27,708 nt of DNA from Chara braunii (Eukaryota; Streptophyta; Charophyceae; Charales; Characeae). The stretch lies in assembly GCA_003427395.1 (NCBI GenBank), contig BFEA01000125.1:516395-544102 (forward strand), in the 5' to 3' direction. Of the stretch, positions 1-10,071 are shown piece by piece. Every line of letters starts with the position of its first letter. Positions within the stretch are counted from its first letter, which is position 1. The notes below the pieces were generated by a model. That model was not told the origin of the DNA. It was given only the letters and a program-made list of their open reading frames with translations, and did not search any database. The translations under genes and the position numbers were made by a program.

Positions 1-42
<42 letters not shown>
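1..42. repeat. (GA)n microsatellite
   Basis: The window opens in a GA dinucleotide run followed by a short G run. A much longer GA tract lies at 11860-12148, so the left gene cluster is bracketed by the same simple repeat. This may be chance in a microsatellite-rich genome. Confidence 0.95.
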
Positions 43-45
<3 letters not shown>

Positions 46-257
46 GGGGGGCACGTGCTACTTCGTTTCTTCTTTGTTGTCTGCCTTCCAGGAAATGTTG
101 GAAAATGAATGCCCGGCATTATGGCTCCCATGTCAACGCTACTCCCGACAAGTCCCCCACACGAAGAGCAACTGCCCAGCAGATTGAATGNTGCTGATTG
201 TTTCATCATTCATACAATGCAAAACCCCTGCTTCTTAACATCAGTGGCACTCCTATT

Positions 258-282
258 GTTGTTGGAGGCGCCTTCCAACAAC
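258..282. repeat. Short palindrome
   Basis: Two perfect 9-base arms (GTTGTTGGA and TCCAACAAC) enclose a 7-base GC-rich centre. It lies immediately left of a second, longer inverted repeat, so the two make a double hairpin. No gene is recognised here. An ambiguous base sits at 191. Confidence 0.75.
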
Positions 283-365
283 TTCCCCGGGCCAATCATC
301 AATGACATCATCCGACCCCACCAACTCAACAACAAACGCATGTCATTAATGATTGGCCCGGGGAA
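283..365. repeat. 26-bp inverted repeat (hairpin)
   Basis: The arm at 283-308 pairs with 340-365 with one mismatch in 26, around a 31-base loop. The stem contains CCCGGGCCAATCAT and its complement. It directly abuts the palindrome at 258-282. Possible roles are a transposon end, a foldback remnant or a structured RNA; the sequence does not decide. Confidence 0.85.
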
Positions 366-515
366 GAGGGATACATGCAAGATCGATTGATCTCAAACCT
401 GAGAGAACTCACCCACACGCGCATGCACTTTCGCACATAGAGTCAAGACTTGGCAAGTAAGCAGGAGGCATACATGCAAGATCGCTTTATCACAAACATA
501 TTCAGAGAACATAGA
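366..515 (+). repeat. Imperfect direct repeat, about 45 bp, 99 bp apart
   Basis: The 15-mer at 371-385 recurs exactly at 470-484, and similarity continues for about 30 bases in each copy. In matching frames both copies translate to similar peptides (YMQDRLISNLRE and YMQDRFITNIFRE). This suggests a duplicated coding fragment of something I do not recognise. The open frame at 450-782 contains the second copy but shows no recognisable domain. Confidence 0.5.
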
Positions 516-841
516 AAACAAAAGTCTGAATCGAAATCTTTAGCAAAAACGTCAACGGGACTACGGACAGGATTTTCTCATAAAAGTTCACAGTTCTTGC
601 ACAGCACCAAAGAAAAACGAAGGTGCAAAGGCAGCGGCTTCCCAAATAAAACACTCGCAGATAAGAAACAAAAAAAGTTTCGTGGTATTCCCTCCTATTT
701 CTTGCACGCGAATTTTTGTATGCTCTCAGGCTCTACTTTTTGTTTTTGTGAACAAGCGGCATATGATAGGGCAGTTCCTTAAGCTTTTTCTTTCTTTTGT
801 GCTTTTGAGTTTTCTATTTTTACGGGCGAAGCTGCAACGGG

Positions 842-2563
842 TCATCTAGTAAGTATATAACTTGTTATTCATTTGTTTTCAATGTTTGTTAAACTTCAGA
901 TTGGACGGCGATAACTACGTTTGGTATTCATCTGCGTCTCACAGGCGGGCGAAGGTATATCGGCACAACATGAGATCATTGCGATACAGATGGTGATACA
1001 GTTTGCCACACCCTCCGTGCATTATGACTCCGATGTTCAATTGCAGGAGTTGAGACAGAGGGTTCCTCGTTATTTTGATGTGCATATGATGTTCACGCAA
1101 CCGTTGCTTGCAACATCGACAAAATGCACGATGCAGGCGTCTTTCTAGACAGGCTGCATCACTCACCGAACCTTGAAAGTACGACGGTTTCCCACCCGAA
1201 CAGACCGATTGACATACAATCGTACACGGAGAAATCAGTACTGGATTGAATCACAGAACACCCGGATGTGGATATAAATAAAAATCAAAGGGGTGGCACG
1301 TATACGAAACTAGCATATAGGAAAAAACTGCAGTCGAAGATATGTGACGCACAATTGAGACTATCCTTTAATTGAGGGCTGTTGAAACCAGGCGTGGCCG
1401 AGGTGTTGTGTTTGTCGCAGATGATCATTAAAAATTGTGTGCAACCCGCTTGTTTTGCAGAGTTACCTGTGATTGTTGCAGATGGAATTGAGTACTTCCT
1501 TCTGGATCAATCGATGGATTTAACAAGGAAAAGCAAAAGCGATAGAAATGTGATCCACTGCATCCTTCATCCTGTGATCACAGATGTGCTTGCAGGAGGG
1601 GAAACTGTGGGATACTCCTTAGCTCCTCCTCCTTTCTCTTCTGAATTGTCAAACTATATTCAGGATTCGAACATCGAGATTGCAGTACAAGCAATATGTG
1701 CAGCTCCTACAGAGGTTGATAGGCAGCGCAAGCGACAGGAGGGTTGGGATCTCGTTGTGGCAGAGTGTAACAAAACCATTGTAGAAGAAAAAGAAGACAG
1801 TGATGATGGTAATGAACAGCAAAACGAACTTGCACTGCCCATGTTCAGAGCGGATCTAGGTTCGAAGAAAGTGACAAAGCATGATGTGAAAGCAGAAGAT
1901 TTAATCCTGTAATGAACGCTTCAGAACTCGTCTCATTCCACTGGCCAGGAAGAAAATCCTAGCCCCTGCAAAGGCATGAAGCGAAAATTTGAGAGGTTTT
2001 TCGTTTTTAATGGTGACAACAGTGAAAACCCTGTCCTCATCTCTCAACAATTTGGCATGAGTGATGTCAAAGGTCAGGGCGAGGCAGAGGAGGCAATTGA
2101 TGCAGAAGTTGAAACAGAAAGTTATGACATCTTCAAAGATAAACTTGAAGATGCATACATTAACAAAGACTTCTACAAGATTCCGAAGTCTAAGGACAGC
2201 AGTGAAGCAGGATGGTATCATGCCCTATTAAGGTTGGCAAAACACTACAGTGAGCCGCACCCTGCATTACGTGTCGTAAATAGAGCTGCGTCCCCCGATG
2301 GAAAGCTATTGCCACTGGTTGTCTCGTCACTCATGAGAACATGTGAGACGGGGAAGGATTTTTCTTGTGGTGGAAAGTCGTGGTTTGTGTTGGTAAATAA
2401 AGAGGTTGCTATGTGTACATACGAAGGTTGGGGCGATAACCTGGGTTGTCTAGTTTCAGGAGCAGTTGCTCGTGCTGATGGTCGTGATGTCCACCCTAGT
2501 TTGTCCAATGCAACAGCTATCTTGTCTACTATTTCTAGATTTAATGCCCCCAGTAGTGGATAG
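842..2563 (+). pseudogene. Unrecognised protein, interrupted (gene 1)
   Basis: One frame reads like a single protein from about 1080, perhaps from 842, to 2563. It is mixed and charged, with an acidic stretch near 1780-1830. In-frame stops are TGA at 971, 1025, 1076, 1247 and 1373, a TAA-TGA pair at 1910-1915, and TAG at 2561. The flanking residues fit Trp at 1247 (VLD-x-ITEHPD) and 1373 (SFN-x-GLLKPG). A GTAAGT donor at 849 and a CAG ending at 899 could mark a 51-nt intron. Clean sub-stretches are 1376-1909 and 1976-2560; the latter has several Trp and Gly. I recognise no family. It lies upstream of a Plavaka-like transposase on the same strand and may be cargo of the same element. The start is unresolved and coding status upstream of 1080 is doubtful. 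Confidence 0.5.
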
Positions 2564-2574
2564 TGCTTCTTAAA

Positions 2575-2715
2575 ATGTCAGCAAGGATTGAAAACAAAAC
2601 GAAGAGCGAGTTCGTTGACCCGTATGGTAATAGAGGTATACAGGTGATTGTTGATTTTGCTAAATCTTTTGTACACGATTCTAATTTAATATATAGCCTC
2701 CTGATGAGTCGGTGA
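2575..2715 (+). CDS. Small ORF overlapping the ribozyme core
   Basis: ATG at 2575 opens a 46-codon frame rich in charged residues (it begins MSARIENKTK) that ends at TGA 2713. It starts 12 bases after the last stop of gene 1, in another frame. It could therefore be the displaced 3' end of gene 1 after an indel or splice rather than a separate gene. Its last codons overlap the hammerhead motif, so the two interpretations compete at 2701-2715. No family is recognised. Confidence 0.3.
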   Translation: MSARIENKTKSEFVDPYGNRGIQVIVDFAKSFVHDSNLIYSLLMSR

Positions 2716-2737
2716 AACTCCGACGAAACAGTTTGTC
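2701..2737 (+). ncRNA. Hammerhead ribozyme core, type I-like with minimal stem III
   Basis: CTGATGA (2701-2707) is followed by a perfect 5-bp stem II, GTCGG/CCGAC (2708-2712 with 2720-2724), with a 7-base loop. GAAA follows at 2725-2728, then a 3-bp stem III (ACA-GTT-TGT, 2728-2736), and C2737 is the expected cleavage base. Conserved core elements and their order match a hammerhead. Very short stem III type I ribozymes are known from Penelope-like elements and other small retroelements. Weak point: stem I between the sequence before 2701 and after 2737 pairs poorly, so this copy may be inactive or truncated at the junction. It sits at the left edge of the duplicated block 2742-2815. Confidence 0.65.
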
Positions 2738-2741
2738 ACAG

Positions 2742-3006
2742 CCCCTCGTTTGTTGTCCTCTTCTCCCTCTCTGCCTACGGTTTACCGGGCAGTTCTATTT
2801 GACGATATATATATTATTAAAAAAAAAGAAACCTAAGAGAAACAAACAAAGAAAACAGTTGACAATTCACTTCGAATTTTGAAGCTAGGTTACCAGAATG
2901 GCCAGGGACCACTTGCCCAGCTGGGCCAAAAAAAAAATTAAAAANCCCCTCGTTTGTTGTCCTCTTCTCCCTCTCTGCCTACGGTTTACCGGGCAGTTCT
3001 ATTTGA

Positions 3007-3019
<13 letters not shown>
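2742..3019 (+). repeat. Exact 74-bp direct duplication
   Basis: The block at 2742-2815 is repeated without mismatch at 2946-3019, a 204-bp step. Both copies run into TA-rich repeats (short after copy 1, (AT)n after copy 2). The second copy starts one base after an ambiguous N (2945), so a scaffolding artefact is possible. If real, the hammerhead core just upstream of copy 1 suggests a tandem unit of a ribozyme-bearing element. Between the copies is A-rich DNA with a GGCC...GGCC hairpin near 2903-2930. Confidence 0.8.
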
Positions 3020-3041
<22 letters not shown>

Positions 3042-3226
3042 ATTTTTTTTTGTCCTCAGACAGGTCGTTGTAGTTTTCAACACGACATATTTCTTTTACA
3101 CAAACAAAGTTTTTCAGTGACGAATACGTGCAAAATCTTCAATGAGTGAGAAAAATTTTGATAAAAACTCTTCACGTGTTATATTTTATGAATGATAAAA
3201 CTTTTGTGAATAACTCTTCAATGCAA

Positions 3227-3252
3227 TCCCCCCCCCCCCCCCGCCCCCCCCC
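3227..3252. repeat. Poly-C run
   Basis: A run of cytosines interrupted by one G. It is a homopolymer prone to sequencing and length error, and marks the boundary between the duplicated block and the satellite that follows. Confidence 0.9.
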
Positions 3253-3285
3253 AACGTTCGAGTGGGTGACCCTGTATAAAGTGAA

Positions 3286-4130
3286 ATATAGCTTACCACT
3301 GGCTACAAACTAGGTGACCCTGCCGACCCGGGTAAGCTTATAAGGAAAGGTGACTCATTTAGCCTCAAGTACAAGGTATGGCAGAGACCTTTCTTCTGTG
3401 TATGAGTCCCGTCCTTGCTGTGTGACATGTGTGATGACAATTGTCTGTCAGTCTGAATCTGATGTGTCAGGTCGTATCTTTGAGTGTGGATGTGCACTAC
3501 ATTACATTAGATCGTTGTCAATGGCTTCCATTTGGGGCGCGCTCCGATGACTATTACCTATTCCTCGCGGCCTTGCATCCGGTTGGCTATTGTCAATGAT
3601 TGGTCCTTCCTTACACGCTGGTCCTTCCTTACAGAGCATCTGCTGACCCTGGTACGCTTCTAAGGAAAGTGGGCACATTTAGCCTCAAGTATTAGGTATG
3701 GTTGAGACTTTTCTTCTGCGTATGAGTCCGCTCCTTGTTGTGTGGCATGTGTGATGATAATTGTGTGTGAGTCTGGATCTGATATATCAGGTCCTATCTT
3801 TGAGTGTGGAGGTGCATTACATTAGATTACATCGTTGTCAATGCCTTCCATTTGAAGCCAGCGAGGTGGGTATTGCATAATCCTCGCACCCTTGCATCCG
3901 GTCGGGTATTGCCAATGACTAGTCTATCCTTACATGCTGGTCGGTAAGTGCGTCATCCTCCTTTTTACAACCTTATAATTGTACGTCAAAAGACAGCGCA
4001 CCTGCCGACCCGAGTAAGTGTCTAAGGAAAGTGGGCCCATTTAGCCTCAAGTACCAGGTCTGGCGGAGACCTTTCTTCTGTCTATGAGTCCTGTAACTAG
4101 TCACATATAGCTTACCACTGGGTAGAAAGT
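3286..4130 (+). repeat. Satellite, about 320-360-bp unit, three copies
   Basis: The phrase TAAGGAAAG followed by CATTTAGCCTCAAGTA recurs at 3341, 3661 and 4023. Each copy is preceded by a CTGCCGACCC-like or CTGACCCTGG segment and followed by a TATGAGTCC segment. Units one and two are near full length (steps of 320 and 362 bases) and the third is cut short. ATATAGCTTACCACTGG flanks the array at both ends (near 3286 and 4106). Short open frames inside are accidental, and no protein motif was seen. The array separates gene 1 from the transposase. Confidence 0.85.
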
Positions 4131-4315
4131 GGGGGGAGGAGGGGGAGGGGGAAGGAGGAGGAGGAGGAACCGGAGGAGGAGGATGTCCCAACAAGCAGTC
4201 CCAACTATGGTGGAGGGGGACGAGGAAAAGGAGGAGGATAATGCAGGGGGAGGGAAAAGAGATACTAGAGAGAAATACTTGAGAGAGATGGAGAGAGAGA
4301 GGGAGGCAAAGTTGA
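4128..4315 (+). repeat. GGA/GA-rich purine tract
   Basis: Nearly pure purine sequence (GGGGGA, GGAGGA and GAGAGA runs) directly after the satellite. Open frames on both strands here are low-complexity translations and are not genes. From 4316 to the ATG at 4566 there is AT-rich DNA that would hold the promoter and leader of the transposase gene; no clear element stands out. Confidence 0.8.
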
Positions 4316-4565
4316 AGAAAACTGGCGAACATTGCACGAGATACATTTATTTTATTTCTTTCTATAAAGGAATAAAATAATAATCCATACATATGTGAAG
4401 GCTTTGAAATACATGCTAGCTGAGTCCAAACTGGAATTGTTTGTAAAAGTTAAAAACAAAAAAGTGTAATATTGTCTCAATTAAACAAATGGAATTGTAT
4501 CTTTGTAAATTGAGAGGAAAAAAAAAGTCCAGCAATGTTGTCATCCAAAAAATGTATAAAATGAT

Positions 4566-7450
4566 ATGAAAAGGTGGATATATTACCAGGGCTGTCACAC
4601 AAAATATGTTACAAAGAAAGTGCAATACGACGAATTCAAGTTCATGATGGCAGCAAACAGATATATAACATTTGAGTGCGGCCGTGCATTTGGAAGTACG
4701 CAAGCTATGAACTCACATCGATCACGAGGATGCCCTGCATGTGTTATTGACCTGGCGTTATCATCTGATGGTGATGAGAATATGGTACCGACAGGGGAAG
4801 AGAGAGATGATGACCCAAATCCAGTACATATTCAACAAACCATCCACGCGGGGACAGGAAATAAACCACACAATGAAAATGTCAGTGATGATGAATTCGA
4901 CAACAGAATCGCATGTGATAATTAAAATGTTATACATTTTGACTTTGCACGAAAAATAGCGGCGATGATGTTGTCGGTCAGAGGGGGACTAGGATTATCT
5001 CTCACAGATATGGATCCATTACTTGCGATAGTCCGCAATCCAGAATTCGATCCTCTCCCGATACATTTTCGCACCGGTCGAGAGTGTCTAGCTTGGACAG
5101 GTCGATAAGCAGGGGTAAACGCATGACAAAAAATAGATTTGAGGAAGGATAATTGGCCGCAAGGTGCACACGCAAAGTTGTGGTTCCGTGATTGGAACTC
5201 AACTTTCTTGTCGTTACTAGAACGTGGATTAAGATCCAAGAATAAATTATTCTTCGAAGTCCTTCATGAGACGAATCGTAATAATCCAATAACAGGTGCA
5301 ATAACGGCATCGATGTGGAGACACGTGCAAAATATTGTACGCACCGCCAAGGGGTTGGACATGACCGGGAAATAAAGGTATGTAGTTCCTTTTACGTTAT
5401 ACTTTGACAAAACATATGTGGATGGCAGAATTAAACAAATTGCATATCCACTAATGATGTGTTTTGCCGACAGAGCAACAGAGGCCACACTTATAGCGTA
5501 CTTGCCAGTTCTGACACACAGGCCAAAAAACGCCGGTTGGGGTCAACAATCCTCACAGTTTAGAAAACGGAAAAACGTAGTATTCCATGAAGCTTTGTCC
5601 ATGATTTTACAGTCTGCAAAGGATGCATCACACGAGAGCATCACCGTTCAAATATACGACCTCGGTGAAATCACTGTGCATCATTTTCTTCTGAACTATA
5701 TCCAAGATTATCCAGAGAGGTGTGCGCTTGCTGGCTTCAAATTTAGTCGCTACCGCACGTGCACGGTTGCGAAGTCGGACATGGACATGTATGCTAATTT
5801 TAAAAGCAGCTACAGATCTGAGGTGTCTGGTAAAGCTGTAATACATAAGTCCACAATGTCTTCGAATGTCGACATCCGTCGTACTGCAAAGGAACGTGCT
5901 GAAGAGTGGGGTTTACACAGATACATTGCCACGAATGGGTTGTGGGGGTTTTACAAAGGGTCAGAGGGTGAGGACCCCTTGATGGATTATCATTTTGCTC
6001 TTCAACCAGATAGGATGCACACAATAGAGCACGAAATATTTTTACATATGATAGATGCATTTCGTGAGGATGCAAGAAATAAACTTCCCACAACTCCTTA
6101 CACGGAAATTATAGCAGAACTAGATGCAAGACTCCAGTGCATAAGCGAACGATGCGTAAAGACATATCCAAAACTTGTATTGCCCGTACGCACAAGTAGT
6201 GATTTCATTTTAAGAGATGGAAGATTCGAGGCGAACCGGAATCGCTTGGTGATGACCGTGATCATGTTTGTAGTTCACAATGTAGTGAAGGGTAGAGCAG
6301 GGAAGAGGTTGACAAAGTGTTTCTGCAAGCTTATGAACTTTTATATGGCTCTTTTTCGAAGGACGTCGCATACAGTAATTTCTCTCAATTACTCGGACGA
6401 ATTGTTAGCTGATTTCATGTATTACGTGAAAACTTACACAGGTCGATATCAAGCATCACAATGAAAATTACCGAAGATGCACGATCTCAACAAGTTCAGG
6501 GCATGTATCGAGCGGTGAGGGTTCCCAGACACATTTGCTGCCGATGTATGGGAGCATCATCATATAAGGTTTTGCAAAGATCCATATCGATCATCAAATC
6601 GCAGACAGGCAACAACGCAGATGATAGACCATGTTCGTCGATCTATTGCTTTGCAAGATGAAACTGAAATTCTACGTCGACAGAAGATCAGGGAAACCGA
6701 GAACTGGTCCGCTGTCAGCAATGCTGAAACAAGTAGAACAAACACCTTGTCTGCGAGAAACAAAGCTACACTGTGTTTACAATTGTTTCCATTAGCGGAT
6801 GTCTCAGCAAACGCAATCGAAGGCAGGACTAGTCATGATGCAGTGACTCTCGAAGACATTTCTTATCGACATAATTTTGCTGCTGCGATATCAGTATTTT
6901 TGAACAAAAATGGATGCGATCCCCCAACGGATGAGACAGTGATAAAAACAAGGACGCAACTTGCAATTGCATGCACAGACGATGGAAGTAGCAGGGGAGC
7001 AATGGTACAAATAGCGAGAGCTTCACCACGGTTCACGGTCGGCCTGTCCACAGCGATATCTCTGTCAGAGCATTTAAAGGTGAGGTATGGTACGCATCAG
7101 TGGGTATGTTTTTCGTCATCCAAGGTCGGCGAGGTGAAGAGGTTCACACATTTGAGTGTGCATATGTTCACTGGTACAAAGAAGTCAAGAACGAGCCTTG
7201 TGTCAGTACATCATGCAAAGTTGTCAAGTGGGAGAAAGTGAATGATCGACAACTCAGCAGCGTCATTTCTACTGATACTATAATCAATACAGCACACATA
7301 GTTCCATATTTCATGAAGCCCCAATGGGGAACATGACGCTTTGTTGTGCGAAAGGAAGACCAATTCTACGTTAATAAGTACACGCTGTTAGGAATTTCAA
7401 AGTCTTATCGTATGCGTGAAGGTATAATTTGTAGAAGAGAGAGAATATGA
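4566..7450 (+). pseudogene. Plavaka/CMC-like DDE transposase with N-terminal zinc finger (broken)
   Basis: One frame runs from ATG 4566 to about 7034, then a one-base slip moves it to the frame ending at TGA 7448, about 960 residues in all. Near residue 37 is a degenerate plant-type C2H2 finger (CGRAFGSTQAM...H...CPAC) lacking its first Cys. The transposase core shows YFDKTYVDG (first Asp about residue 281), then YPLMMCFADRA, AYLPVL, IQDYPER (about 381) and LQPDRMHTIEHEIF (about 484). Further on come KLPKMH, RSSNRR and a C-terminal HGRPVHSDI...YVHWYKE...VNKYTL segment. This order fits Plavaka transposases, which cut and paste DNA. In-frame stops are TAA 4923, 5106 and 5373, and TGA 5124, 6462, 6516 and 7334. 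Context makes 6462 and 6516 Trp sites (Q-x-KLPK, ER-x-GFPD). At about 7034 a missing base separates ASPRF from HGRPV. The family call rests on motif memory. Confidence 0.72.
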
Positions 7451-7650
7451 TATTCCTCATGGTCTTTTTTTTTTTATCAATGTTCACAAACATGCATACA
7501 AATACACACACCAGGTCCTCTTCTTATTTTCCTCAGACAACGATATTTATTCTAACTGTTGTATGGGAGCTTCGAAAATGTAACAAATGTTCTAAAAGAA
7601 CAATATGTAACCGAAAAGTTCTTTATCTATTTTAAGTTTTATTTGTGAAC

Positions 7651-7656
7651 AATAAA
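7651..7656 (+). terminator. Poly(A) signal AATAAA after the transposase gene
   Basis: A canonical AATAAA lies 200 bases after the last transposase stop. It suggests a transcript end separate from the Ulp1-like gene, so genes 2 and 3 are probably independent transcripts. Confidence 0.5.
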
Positions 7657-7812
7657 TATAGTTGTCGGGATGTACATAGAAATTTCGGTTGTATCTTAAG
7701 TGGTCATCCTAAAATCGACACAAACCAAAGCAGAAGGAAAAATATGGAAAACATAATCAATAGTGTATAAGTTAGAAGAACTATTGAAAGGTAATTGTCG
7801 AGTGCCCTGTCG

Positions 7813-7852
7813 CTTTTTTTGTTTGTTTGTTTGTTTGTTTGTTTGTTTGTTT

Positions 7853-7883
<31 letters not shown>
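7813..7883 (+). repeat. (GTTT)n and poly-T tract
   Basis: GTTT repeats pass into an uninterrupted T run followed by CTCTCTCT. Translated frames through it are low complexity. The surrounding 7451-8271 interval holds no gene that I can support. Confidence 0.95.
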
Positions 7884-8271
7884 CCTCTCTCTCTCTGTAA
7901 AGGGGAAACATGCTTACCCTCGCAGAGCGACTGGTGGTCTGAACCAAAAGACAATAACAACATGTATCACTTTGTGAACATCATGTCTGTCTTTCCAAAA
8001 TAGGTTAGAGCGTTCTCATTTGCTATCAACACGTTCAGTATGAGAAAAACATGTTCTTTCTGAGAGAGTGATGTGAATGGAGTTGTAAGCAATTTCTTAT
8101 GTAAGTGATATTTGTTGAAACCACGTAATTTCTTTCTACTCGTGCTCATTTTCTCTCAGACATACGCACACATAGACATGCGTACATATACCTGGCAATT
8201 CATAAGATTACATTATAACGTTGTCATAAGGTTGTGTATTTGACTGGTGCGCCCTTTGTTTTCAGATAAAA

Positions 8272-9759
8272 ATGTCACAACTTGCATGGAGCAGAAAGAA
8301 GACCCAGAATACACCACGCAAGGCTTCTGCACCATTTATTGTCCTGCGTCGAATTACGGGAAGGGGTATGCAAGATGAAAAAGATGGCAAAAGTCAGTCG
8401 AACATGAAGAATAGAGTGAAACAGGTGATCCAGACACGAGCAGCAGTTGCAGAGGCTTCAAAAAGGAATCACAGTGTGGATGCCGATCTGACAAAAGAGA
8501 GCGAAAACTATGATGACGATCCGTTGGACAGTTTTCACTTTGCCGCCTCGAGCAAAAGGAAATATGACACTGTGACAGTAGACACGTTGGAGCAAAAAAA
8601 AATTGTAATCCTTGAAAATACGTGGTATGCAGATGCATATGCCCTTTGTCTGTTTGGCAGACGAGTTCGGAACGACACAAGGAGAATGCAATCGTCGCCA
8701 GTTGAGATACAAAATGTCACAGACCTCAAGGGCAAAGCGCAAATGGACAGCTTAACTGTTGAAACAAAATACCGCGATAATGTGAACGAAGATGAAAAAA
8801 TTGATGAGTGGAGAAGTGCGAAAAAGAAGGTAAATTCAAAAAGCTAAGGTTTCGAAATGGACGGTATAACTTTTGTGTCTTTTCAGTTCAATACTTTTTG
8901 GGGTGAACGCATTGTTGTTCAAGGATTTCATATCGCTAGTTTGAAAGCGAACGGTTGGTTGCATGGAACCATTATTGATTTTTTTATGCAGTCAACTTTA
9001 GAGGATCCATCACAAAGAAGGACGAAAAGTTCTATTTTTGTGTGTACATGGTTCTGACACGAATTAATACAAGCGAAACAATCAGTGGACAAGACAAAAT
9101 CGGACTGTGAAGATAGACTGAAGAAAGGGAGAGAAAAAAGTATGATTATTTCGTTTGCATCCAAGATTTGGGATAGTAGATTGGTGATCATCCCGATCTG
9201 GCATAAGAAACATTGGACAATGTTCGTGATGATAAACGTAGGGGACTTTGAGAAAGGAGTACCAAAAGATGGTAGATGCAAACCGACATTGATTCATATG
9301 AACTCGCTTCGGAATAAATACAATCCGAACTGGGATCCACTACGTAGTTGGGTCTTCGATGAATTCTATCTTCGCAATTCAGGCCGAGGTGGTGGCAGAT
9401 CAACCGAAGCAAAAGGATTGTGGACCATGTGTAGAGAAGTGTTTGCGAAAAACATGGTGAAAATTGATTGTCGGCAGTAAGAAAATGAAGACGACTGTGG
9501 TGTGCATACATGCACGAACGCAGAACGTCTCATCAAACACTTCGGTGATCGACCAGTTGTTGACGAAATAAGCATGGACGAGGTATTGACCGTGATTGAC
9601 AAACTGAAAAATGAAAACAATAGTACAAAACAAAAGCATTAGGAAATTGTGAAATGCACAGCGAGATATATCGCAAGAAAGAACAAGATTGAGGAGGCGA
9701 AGATTGACAATATTATCAAATCATTAATGAAACTGAAGATCGAAGACGATGATACTTAG
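8272..9759 (+). pseudogene. Ulp1/C48 cysteine protease-like protein (broken)
   Basis: ATG 8272 follows a TTTTCAG acceptor (ending 8265), hinting at a leader intron. Exon 1 (8272-8829) is basic and acidic low complexity. An intron at 8830-8886 (GTAAAT...TTTTCAG, 57 nt) restores the same frame. The C48 domain follows: VVQGFHIASL, then VIIPIWHKKHWTMF with the catalytic His (9211), IHMNSL where Asn (9301) replaces the catalytic Asp, and ENEDDCGVHTC with the nucleophile Cys (9496). In-frame stops are TGA 9055 (FVCTWF-x-HELIQ), TAA 9478 and TAG 9640. The TAA falls exactly on the conserved oxyanion-hole Gln of the Q-x-N-x-x-D-C-G motif. The family cleaves SUMO-like conjugates and is a frequent passenger of plant and algal DNA transposons. 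The frame stops at TAG 9757. Confidence 0.82.
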
Positions 9760-10071
9760 CCATAGTGTGGTTTACAGACTGAAAACTCGCAACAGACTAG
9801 AAGTAACATGCACGAGAGATTGACACACTTTGTTTGTACTTCTTCGCTTGCAGGGTAGAGTAGAGAGATCATCCGCTATCGCTATTTAGTCCCTACGTAG
9901 CGAAGGATCGTAGGTTGTGTAGATACGGGTACGAGGGTAAAATACGACGACATATGCGGAAAGAGAGGTCAGCAACGAAGCAACTCTGTGCAATTCATTG
10001 AAGAACACAATGTTCGTCAGACAACAGATAGACACATGCACACTTTGAGGTAAGATGGTGTCAGAGAAGTT
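9760..10071 (+). other. Spacer or linker between the Ulp1-like frame and gene 4
   Basis: The Ulp1 frame continues here without any TGA but meets TAG at 9763, 9856 and 9898 and TAA at 10051, and then joins gene 4 in the same frame. This could be chance (an intergenic spacer), a spliced region, or a decayed linker of one long protein. A pyrimidine-rich acceptor-like stretch ends with CAG at 9853 and a GAG/GTAAG donor-like site lies at 10047-10053, so splicing is plausible. Confidence 0.4.

Noticed and set aside
3286-4130. CRISPR-like array
   Set aside because: The repeats are about 340 bp with no short spacer structure, in a eukaryotic context.
4101-4392. Proline/serine-rich minus-strand proteins near 4.1-4.4 kb
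   Set aside because: They are translations of the GGA-rich tract.
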